Program-made: the position numbers and the translations under genes
Notes under the pieces: generated by a model
Databases searched by the model: none
Seen by the model: the letters and a program-made list of their open reading frames with translations, nothing else
What the model was told of the DNA's origin: nothing
From: Amphibacillus marinus
GTDB lineage: Bacteria; Bacillota; Bacilli; Bacillales; Amphibacillaceae
DNA: 64,000 bases
Direction of reading: 5' to 3'
Assembly: GCF_900110345.1 (NCBI RefSeq)
Contig: NZ_FODJ01000003.1
Span: 124,001-188,000 of the forward strand
Shown here: in pieces, positions 1-8,182 of the stretch
Numbering within the stretch: the first letter of the stretch is position 1
How the letters are laid out: every line of letters begins with the position of its first letter

Positions 1-1
1 A

Positions 2-445
2 GCAGTAACTTCAGGGGTTGACACAGCTTTTGACTTTTCGGAAAATGGAATTCTTGGTAAATTTAACGCATTTTTTTCAGAGCTGTCGCCAAGGCACCAG
101 GATAATTTTACGCCACGCGATTTTCTCTATTTTGATGAAGAAAAAGGCGGAATGGTATGGATTTATGCTATGACAGATTATTTTGATACAGGTGGTTTTA
201 AAACAGTTGATTTTGATGGCGGATTATATGCGACTTATTACTATAAAGACGGTGATGATGAAGAAAATGATCGACTTTATAAGCAGATTTTGGACTGGAT
301 TGAAAAATCGGATGTTTTCGAGGTTAACAAATATAGAAATCACTATCCAATGGGGCATATTATCACGCCGCCAGAGGTGATTAAGGCACAAGGTTTTGCA
401 CAAATGGAGGCTTTCGTACCTATAAAATTAAAGGAAATCGACTAA
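2..445 (+). CDS. GyrI-like effector-binding domain regulator, C-terminal part (5'-truncated by window edge)
   Basis: The frame is open from base 2 to the TAA at 443-445, so the visible 147 codons are the 3' part of a longer gene. The segment contains VTSGVDTAF near its start, a central FLYFDEEKGGMVWIYAM stretch and an ending MEAFVPIKLKEID. This resembles the GyrI-like/AraC effector-binding (SOUL-like) domain found at the C terminus of AraC- and MerR-type regulators. The effector is unknown. The HTH part would lie left of the window. An internal ATG at 152 has no convincing ribosome site, so I do not treat it as the start. Confidence 0.6.
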   Translation, partial: AVTSGVDTAFDFSENGILGKFNAFFSELSPRHQDNFTPRDFLYFDEEKGGMVWIYAMTDYFDTGGFKTVDFDGGLYATYYYKDGDDEENDRLYKQILDWIEKSDVFEVNKYRNHYPMGHIITPPEVIKAQGFAQMEAFVPIKLKEID

Positions 446-966
446 AGCGATATCTAGTTTATATTAACAAACTATCATATTTTATGATGCCTTGAATTCA
501 TATTCAAAAAACAGAAGTTTAGCGCATGCAAATTCGTGATGACTGAGCAGAAGCAAGTATTCTGTTAGTACGCTGGATTTTTCAGTAGAAAGGATATTTA
601 AGAGACAAAAGAAGCAAGTATTACTACATGATTTGTTATGGATGTGAATTTTTTGTCTCGTTAGCTTAAATCGAAAAAGTCCCTTTACAAAGACTTATCA
701 TAATCAGTATTTCTAGTTCAAGAAGCTCTTTCTCAGAAAGACGATGAGACTGTGACTTATATACAAAACATTACAGAATGCTTCTTTGGTAACTTAAGTA
801 TGCTTTCTAAAGAATGCTATACTTAATTAAATGGAACGCATGCAAACTTCTTTAAAAATTTCTGTGTGAATAAAAAAAACATCTATTACAGTTGAAAGAA
901 GAATAGCTAATGCACCATATCAAATTCTAATGAATTCTAATTTTTGGATATAGATAGTATAATTAA
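446..966. other. gene-free AT-rich stretch with short repeats
   Basis: There is no ORF with a ribosome site on either strand. A 13-bp direct repeat (agaagcaagtatt) occurs at 549-561 and 610-622. A 9-bp inverted repeat (gagacaaaa/ttttgtctc) at 602-610 and 651-659 could form a hairpin. I see no recognisable RNA family. It may be decayed coding sequence. Confidence 0.4.
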
Positions 967-1275
967 TCACAATGTTAACTTTGGCTTGTGTTTAATAGAT
1001 ATATAGCTAACTGATATGACATAATAAAAGATACTAATTAATAGAATTGTTATCCATATTGGATGTAATTGATTAATATCTAGTCCAAATTGCATATACA
1101 AATCCCATTCTGGAGAGTCCTCACTTATTTCCAAGGTTACAGCTCCAAAGTATGTTGTATAGTATCCAACATGCTCATTACTAAATAAAAGAACTATAAA
1201 GCTAATTACTAAAATTGTTAATGTGGTAAGCACTGATGCAACTAAACAGTTAAAGATTAGTCTAACTTTTCGCAT
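967..1275 (-). CDS. small two-TM membrane protein of unknown function
   Basis: 102 residues. A hydrophobic segment spans about residues 7-32 (start ...FNCLVASVLTTLTILVISF), a polar loop with several acidic residues follows, and a second hydrophobic segment lies at about 71-92. The C terminus is short and basic. The start is well supported: the complement reads ggaggaagtaattt immediately before the ATG. It stands alone between gene-poor stretches. I do not recognise a family. It is likely a real membrane protein with its loop outside. Confidence 0.6.
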   Translation of the reverse strand: MRKVRLIFNCLVASVLTTLTILVISFIVLLFSNEHVGYYTTYFGAVTLEISEDSPEWDLYMQFGLDINQLHPIWITILLISIFYYVISVSYISIKHKPKLTL

Positions 1276-1799
1276 AAATTACTTCCTCCTTCAACTTCTC
1301 TAAACTTAACCAACTTACATAGATTAAGAGTAATTAATATAGATAATTAGTTATTTTTGTAAAAGTTTATTCTATAATTAGGTTAAACTAAATTTTAACA
1401 TATTACAATATAATAATATGAAAAAATGAATAATAAATGCTATTAGTTATTCGCTAAGTTGTATTAATTAATGATTGTTATTAAGGAATTACAGCATAAA
1501 TTAAATGCAACTCCCGATTCTTGCCAAACGCTGCTCTTTACTCATCCTCTTAACAAATCTCAGGGTTCTTTTCCTTAAAGACATTTAGCGCAGAGCAACA
1601 ATCAGTAAAAGACCGATTGGCTCATCTAATATTCCGTAAAACCCGTACTGATTAAAGATTCACTTTAAGTAAGCGGAACTATGTTTTATACTTAGTTAAG
1701 TAGCATTACAAAAAGAGCAATTTTATACTTGGAAAGCTTGCAATGATGCCTTAATCTGGGCTTTTCAAGTGTTTAGGAGTAGTAATAAGGAGCGATAAT
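1276..1799. other. gene-poor stretch holding a dispersed-repeat copy
   Basis: There is no long ORF. A 28-codon minus-strand frame (start 1584, stop 1501) has a basic, coding-like composition (LRKRTLRFVKRMSKEQRLAR) but no ribosome site and may be a gene remnant. The right part holds repeat copy R1 (1585-1670). The promoter of the GGDEF gene should lie at about 1680-1780. Confidence 0.4.
1585..1670 (+). repeat. dispersed intergenic repeat, copy R1
   Basis: It shares with R2 (3747-3843) a left block (tagcgcagag... atcagtaaaagaccgattgg ctcatctaa, against tagcgcatag... gtcagtaaaggcccgattcg ttcagctaa) and a right block (tgattaaagattcactttaa, against taattgaaggttcactttat). The centre differs, so homology is in two blocks. 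All copies seen have the same orientation. Confidence 0.55.
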
Positions 1800-2870
1800 A
1801 TGATCGACATCTTTAGTGGCTTATTTATTAATGCGACCATTATGATTAGTGCCGTAACGATTGTTTCTATTTTACTAAATAGTCATCTGTACACGTTAAA
1901 TTCAATTACAAAAGAAATAAGCATTGGGGTTATTGCCGGTTTACTAGGCTGTAGTCTCATTCTATATAGTGTGAGTGTGACTGAAGGCCAACTGATTGAC
2001 TTTCGTTTAATTCCGATTGCACTTGTTGCTATTCATTACTCACGGAGAGCAGCGATTTTAACGGCAGTGATGATTAATATTTTTCGGCTAACATACTATG
2101 GTGTTAACATTAGTTCTATTGTTGCCATTACAGCGGTTTCGGTCGTGACCGTTGCCACTTATTTTATTTCAAAGCTCGAGATACCAAGACACGAGAAATG
2201 GATTTATGTTGTTCTGACAAAATGTTTAGTAGCAGGAGTAAGCTTTCATTTTTTGTTGAGAGGAGAGGGGTTTTTCAACGTTATTATTCCTTATTGCTCA
2301 GGTCTTGTCATTCTCAGTTTTTTGGTCTATACCTTTACTGAATACTTTACAGCAGTGGCTACACATTATGAAAAAGTGATTGTCGAAGCACAACGGGATT
2401 ACTTGACTGGTTTATTAAATTTACGACAGTTTACCTTCTTATATGAGCGCCTACTCAAGGATAAAAAATTGACGAGTAAGAAAATTGCGGTCTTGTTTAT
2501 TGATGTTGATTTATTTAAAGCGGTTAATGATCGCTTTGGCCATATTACGGGTGATTTAGTTTTAATTGAGGTGAGTAAGGTTCTTGAAAAAGTGTGTAGC
2601 CCTCATGGTATAGTCGCAAGGCGTGGAGGTGATGAGTTTGTTGCGCTGTTTGAGAATATCGGTTATCAAGCTGCAGAAGAAATTGCATTACAACTTAAGG
2701 ATGAGGTGAGTAAGCTCAAATTCAATCGGGGTTCTAGCAAAGAGTTTGGGATTAGCATTACGGTGGGAATCTCCGCTTATCCAGAGACTGTACAAATTAT
2801 ACAGCAATTACTAAATTATGCTGACATCAATTTGTACGAGCACAAAGGACAACGGGAAGCTAATAAATAG
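1800..2870 (+). CDS. membrane-bound diguanylate cyclase (5TM-type sensor + GGDEF)
   Basis: 356 residues with ATG after aaggagcgataat. Residues 1 to about 190 hold five or six hydrophobic segments like the 5TMR-LYT sensor module. The GGDEF domain starts at about 199 (RDYLTGLLNLRQF). Metal- and substrate-binding features are present: FIDVDLFK at 233-240, and an intact catalytic GGDEF motif at 276-280. The RxxD inhibitory site normally upstream of the motif is missing (SPHG at that place), so product inhibition through the I-site is not expected. It should make cyclic di-GMP from two GTP at the membrane in response to an unknown ligand. No EAL or PilZ gene is adjacent. Confidence 0.85.
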   Translation: MIDIFSGLFINATIMISAVTIVSILLNSHLYTLNSITKEISIGVIAGLLGCSLILYSVSVTEGQLIDFRLIPIALVAIHYSRRAAILTAVMINIFRLTYYGVNISSIVAITAVSVVTVATYFISKLEIPRHEKWIYVVLTKCLVAGVSFHFLLRGEGFFNVIIPYCSGLVILSFLVYTFTEYFTAVATHYEKVIVEAQRDYLTGLLNLRQFTFLYERLLKDKKLTSKKIAVLFIDVDLFKAVNDRFGHITGDLVLIEVSKVLEKVCSPHGIVARRGGDEFVALFENIGYQAAEEIALQLKDEVSKLKFNRGSSKEFGISITVGISAYPETVQIIQQLLNYADINLYEHKGQREANK

Positions 2871-2874
2871 TTAG

Positions 2875-2924
2875 TTATAAACGTTAGGTGCTATTTTGTA
2901 CAAAATAGCACCTAACGTTTATAA
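2875..2924. repeat. 50-bp perfect palindrome (possible bidirectional terminator)
   Basis: The two 25-bp halves are exact reverse complements, meeting at GT|AC (2899/2900) with no unpaired loop. It starts 4 bp after the GGDEF stop codon. No T-run follows on the plus strand (taaaaataac follows), so it is not a textbook intrinsic terminator. It resembles a second perfect palindrome at 22088-22135. Confidence 0.75.
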
Positions 2925-2952
2925 TAAAAATAACCATAATAAAAGGAGAATC

Positions 2953-3183
2953 ATGATGACGAAAAGTAAAGCAAAGAAACGAAGAGACAAGCTGGTTAGA
3001 GAGGGTTATCGAGACCCTGGTGAAAATAGGGGCATTTATGCTTTGGGAGATTTAAGAACAAGAAAGTGCAAGACAAAACATGAAAAACAGTACCAAAACA
3101 AATATGGAGAGCTGTCAGCCATTGATAAAAATCAAATGGATGACAGCTATTTTTGTGCTTTTACCGATGCAAATATAGCATAA
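2953..3183 (+). CDS. small basic conserved hypothetical protein
   Basis: 76 residues from the ATG at 2953, chosen because aaaaggagaatc precedes it; the frame is open further upstream but only through the palindrome. The N-terminal half is very basic (SKAKKRRDKLVREGYRDPG), followed by RGIYALGDLRTRKCKTKHEK and a more acidic tail. This pattern resembles short uncharacterised proteins seen in many Bacilli. A nucleic-acid-associated role is only a guess from the charge. It may be translated from its own promoter downstream of the palindrome. Confidence 0.6.
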   Translation: MMTKSKAKKRRDKLVREGYRDPGENRGIYALGDLRTRKCKTKHEKQYQNKYGELSAIDKNQMDDSYFCAFTDANIA

Positions 3184-3390
3184 CTAATTGCATAGTAATA
3201 ATAACATTCTCCCCAGCCATACTAGGTGTTCCACTGGAGCGATTTGAGCAAGAAGTCGGTATAGTTTAGGCCATGATTACAATGAACTGGATAAATAAGT
3301 AGCTAGGTCAGCTGTCTTAGTTAATCATGCTGATTTACTTATCGTTAAATTTCGCTATAATAAAAAATATTATCCGGGAGGAAACGCCGC

Positions 3391-3693
3391 ATGGAAACTG
3401 AAATTATAGTTATTATTCTAGTCATTGTCATGTTTGTCGTACTTATCTATTTGTTTGCAAAGCTATTAAACGTCATTCAAAATGGGACATTAAGACGGCA
3501 AGAACAGCGCATACCGAAGTTTAACGATAAGAAATTAATGAGAGGCTACCGTAGCTTAAACCATCAAAGAAAGAATAAGTTCTTGGCCATTTATCTTACG
3601 GGTTTTTATTATAAAAGCACGTTAGCAATGTACGAGAAGCAGTTTCAACTCTATCAAGCAGAAGTCGAAAGACGAGGCTTGGACGCGAGTTAA
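3391..3693 (+). CDS. small single-pass membrane protein, unknown function
   Basis: 100 residues starting at an ATG after ccgggaggaaacgccgc. One long hydrophobic segment covers about residues 4-28, giving an N-terminal anchor. A basic cytoplasmic domain follows (RRQEQRIPKFNDKKLMRGYRS and later YEKQFQLYQAEVERRG, likely helical). No family is recognised. It is followed by a terminator-like hairpin, so it is probably monocistronic. Confidence 0.6.
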   Translation: METEIIVIILVIVMFVVLIYLFAKLLNVIQNGTLRRQEQRIPKFNDKKLMRGYRSLNHQRKNKFLAIYLTGFYYKSTLAMYEKQFQLYQAEVERRGLDAS

Positions 3694-3708
3694 TTTATAA
3701 GATAGAGT

Positions 3709-3745
3709 ATAACCTCCTGTAGCATGACCAACGGGAGGTTTCTTT
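3709..3745 (+). terminator. intrinsic terminator-like hairpin
   Basis: The stem acctcctgt/acgggaggt (one T-G wobble) encloses about ten bases and is followed by ttcttt, 15-20 bp after the stop codon at 3693. Confidence 0.65.
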
Positions 3746-3746
3746 A

Positions 3747-3843
3747 GTAGCGCATAGAAAGTCAGTAAAGGCCCGATTCGTTCAGCTAACAACCAGTGAG
3801 GGGATAAAGGGAGATCCCCGACTAATTGAAGGTTCACTTTATA
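3747..3843 (+). repeat. dispersed intergenic repeat, copy R2
   Basis: It has both blocks of the family: gtcagtaaaggcccgattcg ttcagctaa on the left and ccgactaattgaaggttcac tttat on the right. Between them is a small hairpin, ggggat...atcccc. It lies between two unrelated genes. Confidence 0.6.
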
Positions 3844-3977
3844 CTCGTGTTGATCTGGTAAGAGGGAGGGACTGACTTAGGTAATAAACTATTTATAGTG
3901 GTCATCTTGGGATAATCAATGTAATATGAAGATGGAGTGCTAAAATGCATTTACTGCTTAAGCAGAGGGGGCATATA

Positions 3978-4514
3978 ATGAAATTTACCACTGAACGGCT
4001 AACTATTAGACCATTTGAGCCAGAGGATATGACGGCTGTCTTTGCTATTTATCAAGACGAGAATGTCTGCAAATATTTACTTCATAATAGTTGGACACAA
4101 AGTGATTTACGGAGAAACTTCACTAAAAAACTGAACAATAATAAACTGACAAAGGATACGGTACTTAACCTTGCAGTCCTCCGTGCTGATCAGGTTATTG
4201 GTGATTTATCTGTCTGGTATACGGATATGAAGGATACGATTGAAATTGGTTATAGCTTCTTGCCCGTGTCAGCAGGGCAGGGCTATGCAACTGAGGCTGT
4301 AAAAGGTCTCATTAATATGCTTTTTGACACTTTTGGCTGTCACCGCATTCAAGCTAATTTGGATGCGCGGAATCGAGAATCGGAAAAGCTATGTCAACGG
4401 GTTGGAATGAGAAAGGAAGCGCATTTTATCCAGGATTTTTGGAATAAAGGTGAATGGACAGATAGCCTTGTCTACGGGCTACTACAAACCGAGCATCTTC
4501 AGGGGCATGCTTAG
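3978..4514 (+). CDS. GNAT N-acetyltransferase, RimJ/RimL type
   Basis: 178 residues from the ATG at 3978. This start was chosen over one 33 bp upstream because agaggggg lies seven bases ahead and MKFTTERLTIRPFEPEDM is the usual RimJ/RimL beginning. The acetyl-CoA site region is visible as SAGQGYATEAVKGLINMLFD, followed by FGCHRIQANLDARNRESEKLCQ and GMRKEA, all typical for this family. It should transfer acetyl from acetyl-CoA to an amino group; ribosomal protein N termini are the best-known substrates, but the target here is unknown. Confidence 0.85.
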   Translation: MKFTTERLTIRPFEPEDMTAVFAIYQDENVCKYLLHNSWTQSDLRRNFTKKLNNNKLTKDTVLNLAVLRADQVIGDLSVWYTDMKDTIEIGYSFLPVSAGQGYATEAVKGLINMLFDTFGCHRIQANLDARNRESEKLCQRVGMRKEAHFIQDFWNKGEWTDSLVYGLLQTEHLQGHA

Positions 4515-4570
4515 ATTTGATGTTGGGCATCTAGTATGAATATATCTGCTAGCTTGCGACGATTTAAAGA

Positions 4571-4849
4571 ATGAAGTTAATCTGTTCATTTGTCAAGGTG
4601 GCACCCAGATTAATTCAATGTTCGTTCTTAAGCGTGATTTATGCAGCAATTGTCATAAAATTAGTCAGTTTACTTAAGTGCGCTCGCATCTAGCTCATTT
4701 ACTTTGCCCTTGTCTGCTGCATGCTTTATTGGCAAGCTTTACGTCATAAACTAGTTAACTTGCGCACCTGAAAAATAATACCGCGCTTAAAACAAAAAGC
4801 TAAGGAAAATCAGCAGGCAGGCGCTGTCCAAGATAGTGATGATCATTAA
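4571..4849 (+). pseudogene. decayed small membrane-protein gene with two in-frame stops
   Basis: One frame runs 92 codons from ATG 4571 to TAA 4847-4849, interrupted by TAG at 4691-4693 and TGA at 4769-4771. Its translation is membrane-protein-like: a hydrophobic run SFLSVIYAAIVIKLVSLL, then LIYFALVCCMLYWQAL, then a polar tail KQKAKENQQAGAVQDSDDH. The other frames give nothing similar. I read it as a nonsense-inactivated two-TM protein gene. Its end overlaps the stop codon of the convergent gene at 4846. The family is not recognised. Confidence 0.4.
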
Positions 4850-5406
4850 TACGCTTGGATACGCTGTTTAAGATCATTAACGATTTCATTTCTGTCGACT
4901 TTTTCTGCGGCGTTTTTTAAGTGAATAAGACAAACCTCGAAGCCCATTTTTTTATTCATTCGCGCCATCCACCGCCCAATTAGAGAGAGCTGACGTAGGT
5001 AATCTTCTTCATTTTTGAGTTGAATACAAATGTACAAATTAATTCCATAAGATTTTGTGTAAACCTTTTTAATGTTGACAAAAGGTATTTCTTTGCCGGC
5101 AATTATGCCCACCGAATAATTAATTAAATGATCGTGTTTGATAATGACTAAGGGTCGATTGGAAAATGTCATTTTTGCAAGGGAGAACGTTGTCAAGCTA
5201 AACCACAAAATTGCGATTAAGCCAATAAAAGCGATTAAGTAACGCCCATTTTGTTCCACCGCCAAATTGTAAGAAATAATAACGCCTTCAGATGCGAGCA
5301 CATACCACACTACAAAGATAGAGGTCGCTAGCATAAATAATGAGAGTACAAGTAAGATAAAATAAGCTGTTTTACTTTTTTCAATAATTTTATCCTGTTG
5401 CGCCAT
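4846..5406 (-). CDS. two-TM membrane protein with a PH-like C-terminal domain
   Basis: 186 residues. The start is preceded on the complement by catggaggtgaagaaacg. Hydrophobic segments lie at about residues 14-38 and 54-76. A cytoplasmic domain follows (NRPLVIIKHDHLINYSVG... KEIPFVNIKKVYTKSYG) whose alternating strand pattern resembles bacterial PH-like (STM3941/bPH2-type) domains with paired N-terminal TM helices. Function unknown. The family assignment is a pattern judgement. Confidence 0.6.
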   Translation of the reverse strand: MAQQDKIIEKSKTAYFILLVLSLFMLATSIFVVWYVLASEGVIISYNLAVEQNGRYLIAFIGLIAILWFSLTTFSLAKMTFSNRPLVIIKHDHLINYSVGIIAGKEIPFVNIKKVYTKSYGINLYICIQLKNEEDYLRQLSLIGRWMARMNKKMGFEVCLIHLKNAAEKVDRNEIVNDLKQRIQAY

Positions 5407-5592
5407 CGTTTCTTCACCTCCATGTTATATAATGCTAATATTGTATCATAGATTAATTGCCGTTGTTGTACAGAAGAAAGTTGAAGTTTGTTGCAGATTA
5501 ACTGACTGTAAGACCTTGATTGATTAATGATTTATTTTAGATGATCTTGACTTTAGCTGAGCAAAGTCTAATCAGTAGAGGAGTGGTGAAAA

Positions 5593-5802
5593 ATGATTAT
5601 TTTAGGTGGCTTATTTTTTCTAGTATTGGGAACGGTTTCGGCTTTTTTTCCTAATGGAGTGATCGAGCTTGAAATGATGTTTAAAGCGAGAGAATACGAA
5701 CCGGCTGAGTCTTATATTACACGAACACGTTTCCTTGGCGTTATTTGGATGATTATTGGGGTGTTATTTATTTGGTTAGGTATTGCAACCATATCATCAT
5801 AA
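5593..5802 (+). CDS. small two-TM protein (DUF6199-like)
   Basis: 69 residues with agaggagtggtgaaaa before the ATG. Two hydrophobic helices (about 2-18 and 47-66) flank a polar loop with FKAREYEPAESYITRTR. Small proteins with helix, loop carrying an arginine/tyrosine motif, and helix resemble the DUF6199-like group. No function is known. Likely monocistronic. Confidence 0.5.
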   Translation: MIILGGLFFLVLGTVSAFFPNGVIELEMMFKAREYEPAESYITRTRFLGVIWMIIGVLFIWLGIATISS

Positions 5803-5965
5803 GACATTATTTAGTTGAGCATGAATAAATGAATCATGCTATTAAAAGGAATCTGTAAAACGTGGCTCGTAAATCATTATTAGAGTAAAATGATATGCCT
5901 ATTTTATTATGTTGTAAATCTGGTTTTAATTATAGCGAATTATTAGATGATAAAGAAATAACTTT

Positions 5966-6006
5966 GAAGCGCTAGCGGTAAGTTAATTCAGCAGAGCGCT
6001 TCTTTA
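5966..6006 (+). terminator. terminator-like hairpin
   Basis: An 8-bp perfect stem, gaagcgct (5966-5973) with agcgcttc (5995-6002), followed by tttatctt. The loop is long, so efficiency is uncertain. Confidence 0.4.
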
Positions 6007-6060
6007 TCTTGTCAGTTGTTATCTTACATTGGATGTTGTTTTGTCTAGGCAGGACCAGAT

Positions 6061-6088
6061 AAGCCAGTGATTAACGATTCACTTTATG
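6061..6088 (+). repeat. dispersed intergenic repeat, partial copy R3
   Basis: Only the right block is present: ccagtgattaacgattcact ttat, matching gattaaagattcactttaa in R1 and aattgaaggttcactttat in R2. Confidence 0.45.
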
Positions 6089-6108
6089 AGGATTGGTCCT
6101 GTTTATTT

Positions 6109-6723
6109 TTATTTTGGCCTAATTAACGTAAATTCTTTGTCTAGACTAGCGTATTGGTTTCCAGCTAAGCGCGCGACAGGATTGAGTTCTTTCGTGTTAA
6201 TATAACTTCTGTCTAAAACGGATTCAGCAAAACAAAAATTGACCACTTTCAGTATAAGTAAGTCAGTGATGACCACTTGTTCATCATTCTTTACGGGAAC
6301 ATATTGATGTAAGATTGATTCAAGCTTAATCTTAGGCTCGTTAAGCTGAGGTGGTGCAACCAGCTTGCTTTCTGATAGTGTGAAATTAGTAAGGCTTAGT
6401 TCGCTTTGATCAGGTGGTAGGGAGGTACATGTTGCATTCATGTCCTCTGCGATCGTAATGTCAACAATATGAACGACTGCTTCTTTCTGGTCTAAAATAT
6501 TTCTTACCGTATCTTTCATGTGCCCATTTGCGCGAAGGGAGGAAATGGTTAGTAATGGTAATTGGTCAGATGCACCACTAAAGAAACTGAACGGTGCTAT
6601 GTTAACTGTCTGCCCATCCTGTGCGAGAGTGGTGACTAACGCAATAGGGCGGGGAACGACGGAACCAATGATGTACTTGTATTGCTGCTTTACCGTTAAT
6701 TCACTTGCTTTAAACGATTTCAC
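6109..6723 (-). CDS. flavin reductase-like FMN-binding protein
   Basis: 204 residues starting at GTG (aagaggtg upstream). The N-terminal part IIGSVVPRPIALVTTLAQDG with NIAPFSFFSGASDQLPLL is the hallmark of the DIM6/NTAB flavin reductase-like split-barrel family. It should bind FMN and reduce flavin with NAD(P)H, or act as a flavoredoxin. The partner is not evident: there is no monooxygenase next to it. It is monocistronic on the minus strand. Confidence 0.8.
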   Translation of the reverse strand: MKSFKASELTVKQQYKYIIGSVVPRPIALVTTLAQDGQTVNIAPFSFFSGASDQLPLLTISSLRANGHMKDTVRNILDQKEAVVHIVDITIAEDMNATCTSLPPDQSELSLTNFTLSESKLVAPPQLNEPKIKLESILHQYVPVKNDEQVVITDLLILKVVNFCFAESVLDRSYINTKELNPVARLAGNQYASLDKEFTLIRPK

Positions 6724-7066
6724 TAGTTAAACACCTCTTAATTAAATAGTAAGTGGACGCTAAAAGAAGGGCAGCATAATTGCCCCTATTCTACTAATTT
6801 TAGGATGCTTGTGCTTAATAAGCAAGCAGAAAGAGGCGATAAATGTAATTTGTGTTACGATAGAGAAAATATCTGCTTAACGAGCTTGCCATTGTGAGTC
6901 TAAGCATTTTTTATTAAAACTATTAGTCGTTTAGCCTTGGCCTCACAATTCATTAGCAGACATAATGGGTAATCGGATAAATGGATAAAAATGCTTTAAA
7001 TGCGCATTTTCTTGCTTAAAGTTAAATAGAGCTTTATAAATCCAGCATGCCAGTTCTGGGTTAGCT
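6724..7066. other. intergenic region between two minus-strand units
   Basis: No ORF of note on either strand. It should hold the promoter of the flavin reductase gene (right of 6723). At its right end is a terminator-like hairpin for the biosynthetic operon. Nothing else is recognised. Confidence 0.4.
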
Positions 7067-7068
7067 CT
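7028..7068 (-). terminator. hairpin at the end of the biosynthetic operon
   Basis: agagct (7028-7033) pairs with agctct (7063-7068), with a second inner stem ccag/ctgg. It overlaps the TAG stop of the last gene of the operon. The U-run is weak, so this is tentative. Confidence 0.35.
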
Positions 7069-8182
7069 AAAACACGTGCTTATCACTAATCTTCCGAATC
7101 CGCTTATTCACCACCTGAAGCAATCTGTCCATCATTGTTGTACTCAAATTATTTCTCATCCGCTTATAATAGAGAAATTCTGGCCAATATTCCGCACCTC
7201 TTGTTAATTTAAAATTCCCTACCCCTGAACTCATGTGAAAGCAGGTTGTTTCGTTTACTTTCATCAGTGTATAGTAAGTCAGCAACCGGTAAATTCCTGC
7301 TTCTTGGGGATAGGTCAAATCATAGCCCAAGATCGGGACGGTAATGACCTGATCTAACGTCCAGCTCATCGTCACGCCGACTAGCTTATCATGATCAAAA
7401 ATGCCGGTAAAGGTAGTATTTTCGACCGCAAACATCTCGATAATAAACTTGCGCGTATACTGAGGATTGATGGTTGAATACTTCTCAATGTAGAGCTGTT
7501 GATACAAGTCGACAATCCGATCGGCATAATACGCAACATCAAAATCGGTCTTTACCGTCAAATCAGTTTGTCGGGCAAATTGGCGATCTTTTTTGAAGCT
7601 TTTTTTCTTTTTAATTTTTTGGGCATCATCAGCAATGTAGACCTGTCGTGATAAGAATGGTTGATAGCCTAGTTCGGTTAAATTTGCGATCAAGCCTTTA
7701 TTTAGACAGGCATTTTGGGAGCGGAAAATAATGGTCCGATTAGGCAATTGTTTGGCAACTACTGCTTCGATTTCCGCTATTTCTGCGATTGATAACGATT
7801 CAAACAGATTGGTTGAGAACAAATAGTTACCAACGTATAAGACCTTATCCGTTTTGTTTGGAACGATCCGCTTTAGACCTTTAAAGAGGGCAGAGAAGAT
7901 GGTGGCACCTTTAATGTTAACAATCTTTAATTCCTCTTGGGCATAATCTAGATATTGTGCTCGTATAGAAGTGACATAGGACTGGTTTGGTTTATAGTCG
8001 GCATCGACAAGCAGCATCAGTTTATTGCCAACTTCTAAAGCGTAGCATTCCGCATTTGTTATGTTCGCGATTAGTGCAGATGGGTCGTTGCTCATCAGCA
8101 CCCTGATATAGTCATACAAAGGATGGGTCACGTTTTGACATTGTGAGAATTGATCGGCACGGTAGAGTTTAACTTGACTCAT
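7067..8182 (-). CDS. GNAT/FemAB-like acyltransferase of the biosynthetic operon
   Basis: 371 residues from the ATG at 8182. This start was chosen over an upstream frame extension because aaaggagc lies ahead of it. The C-terminal half (DRIVDLYQQLYIEKYSTINPQYT, TFTGIFDHDKLVGVTMSW, GIYRLLTYYTLM) has the look of a GNAT/FemABX-type acyl-CoA transferase. A lysine-rich stretch (KIKKKKSFKKDR) sits mid-protein. Its start overlaps the ATP-grasp gene end by 14 bp, so translation is probably coupled. Probable role: acylation of an amino group on the pathway intermediate. The substrate is unknown. Last gene of the operon. Confidence 0.6.
   Translation of the reverse strand: MSQVKLYRADQFSQCQNVTHPLYDYIRVLMSNDPSALIANITNAECYALEVGNKLMLLVDADYKPNQSYVTSIRAQYLDYAQEELKIVNIKGATIFSALFKGLKRIVPNKTDKVLYVGNYLFSTNLFESLSIAEIAEIEAVVAKQLPNRTIIFRSQNACLNKGLIANLTELGYQPFLSRQVYIADDAQKIKKKKSFKKDRQFARQTDLTVKTDFDVAYYADRIVDLYQQLYIEKYSTINPQYTRKFIIEMFAVENTTFTGIFDHDKLVGVTMSWTLDQVITVPILGYDLTYPQEAGIYRLLTYYTLMKVNETTCFHMSSGVGNFKLTRGAEYWPEFLYYKRMRNNLSTTMMDRLLQVVNKRIRKISDKHVF

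Larger units (their letters stand above)
5803..6108. other. intergenic region with terminator and partial repeat
   Basis: No gene. A hairpin at 5966-6002 (gaagcgct/agcgcttc, 21-base loop, then ttta) could end the upstream transcript. The partial repeat R3 lies at 6061-6088. An outer inverted repeat aggacca/tggtcct (about 6050-6100) encloses R3 and could fold with it. Confidence 0.45.

Noticed and set aside
1501-1584. 28-codon basic minus-strand ORF as a gene
   Set aside because: No ribosome site and too short to support; mentioned only as a possible remnant.
2875-2924. Idea that the palindrome is an insertion-sequence end
   Set aside because: No second copy, target duplication or transposase is visible near it.
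2896-2952. Upstream extension of the small basic protein ORF
   Set aside because: It reads through the right half of the 50-bp palindrome; the ATG at 2953 has its own strong ribosome site.
7028-7068. Riboswitch or structured RNA at the end of the biosynthetic operon
   Set aside because: The hairpin is short and lies at the 3' end over a stop codon; a weak terminator is the simpler reading.
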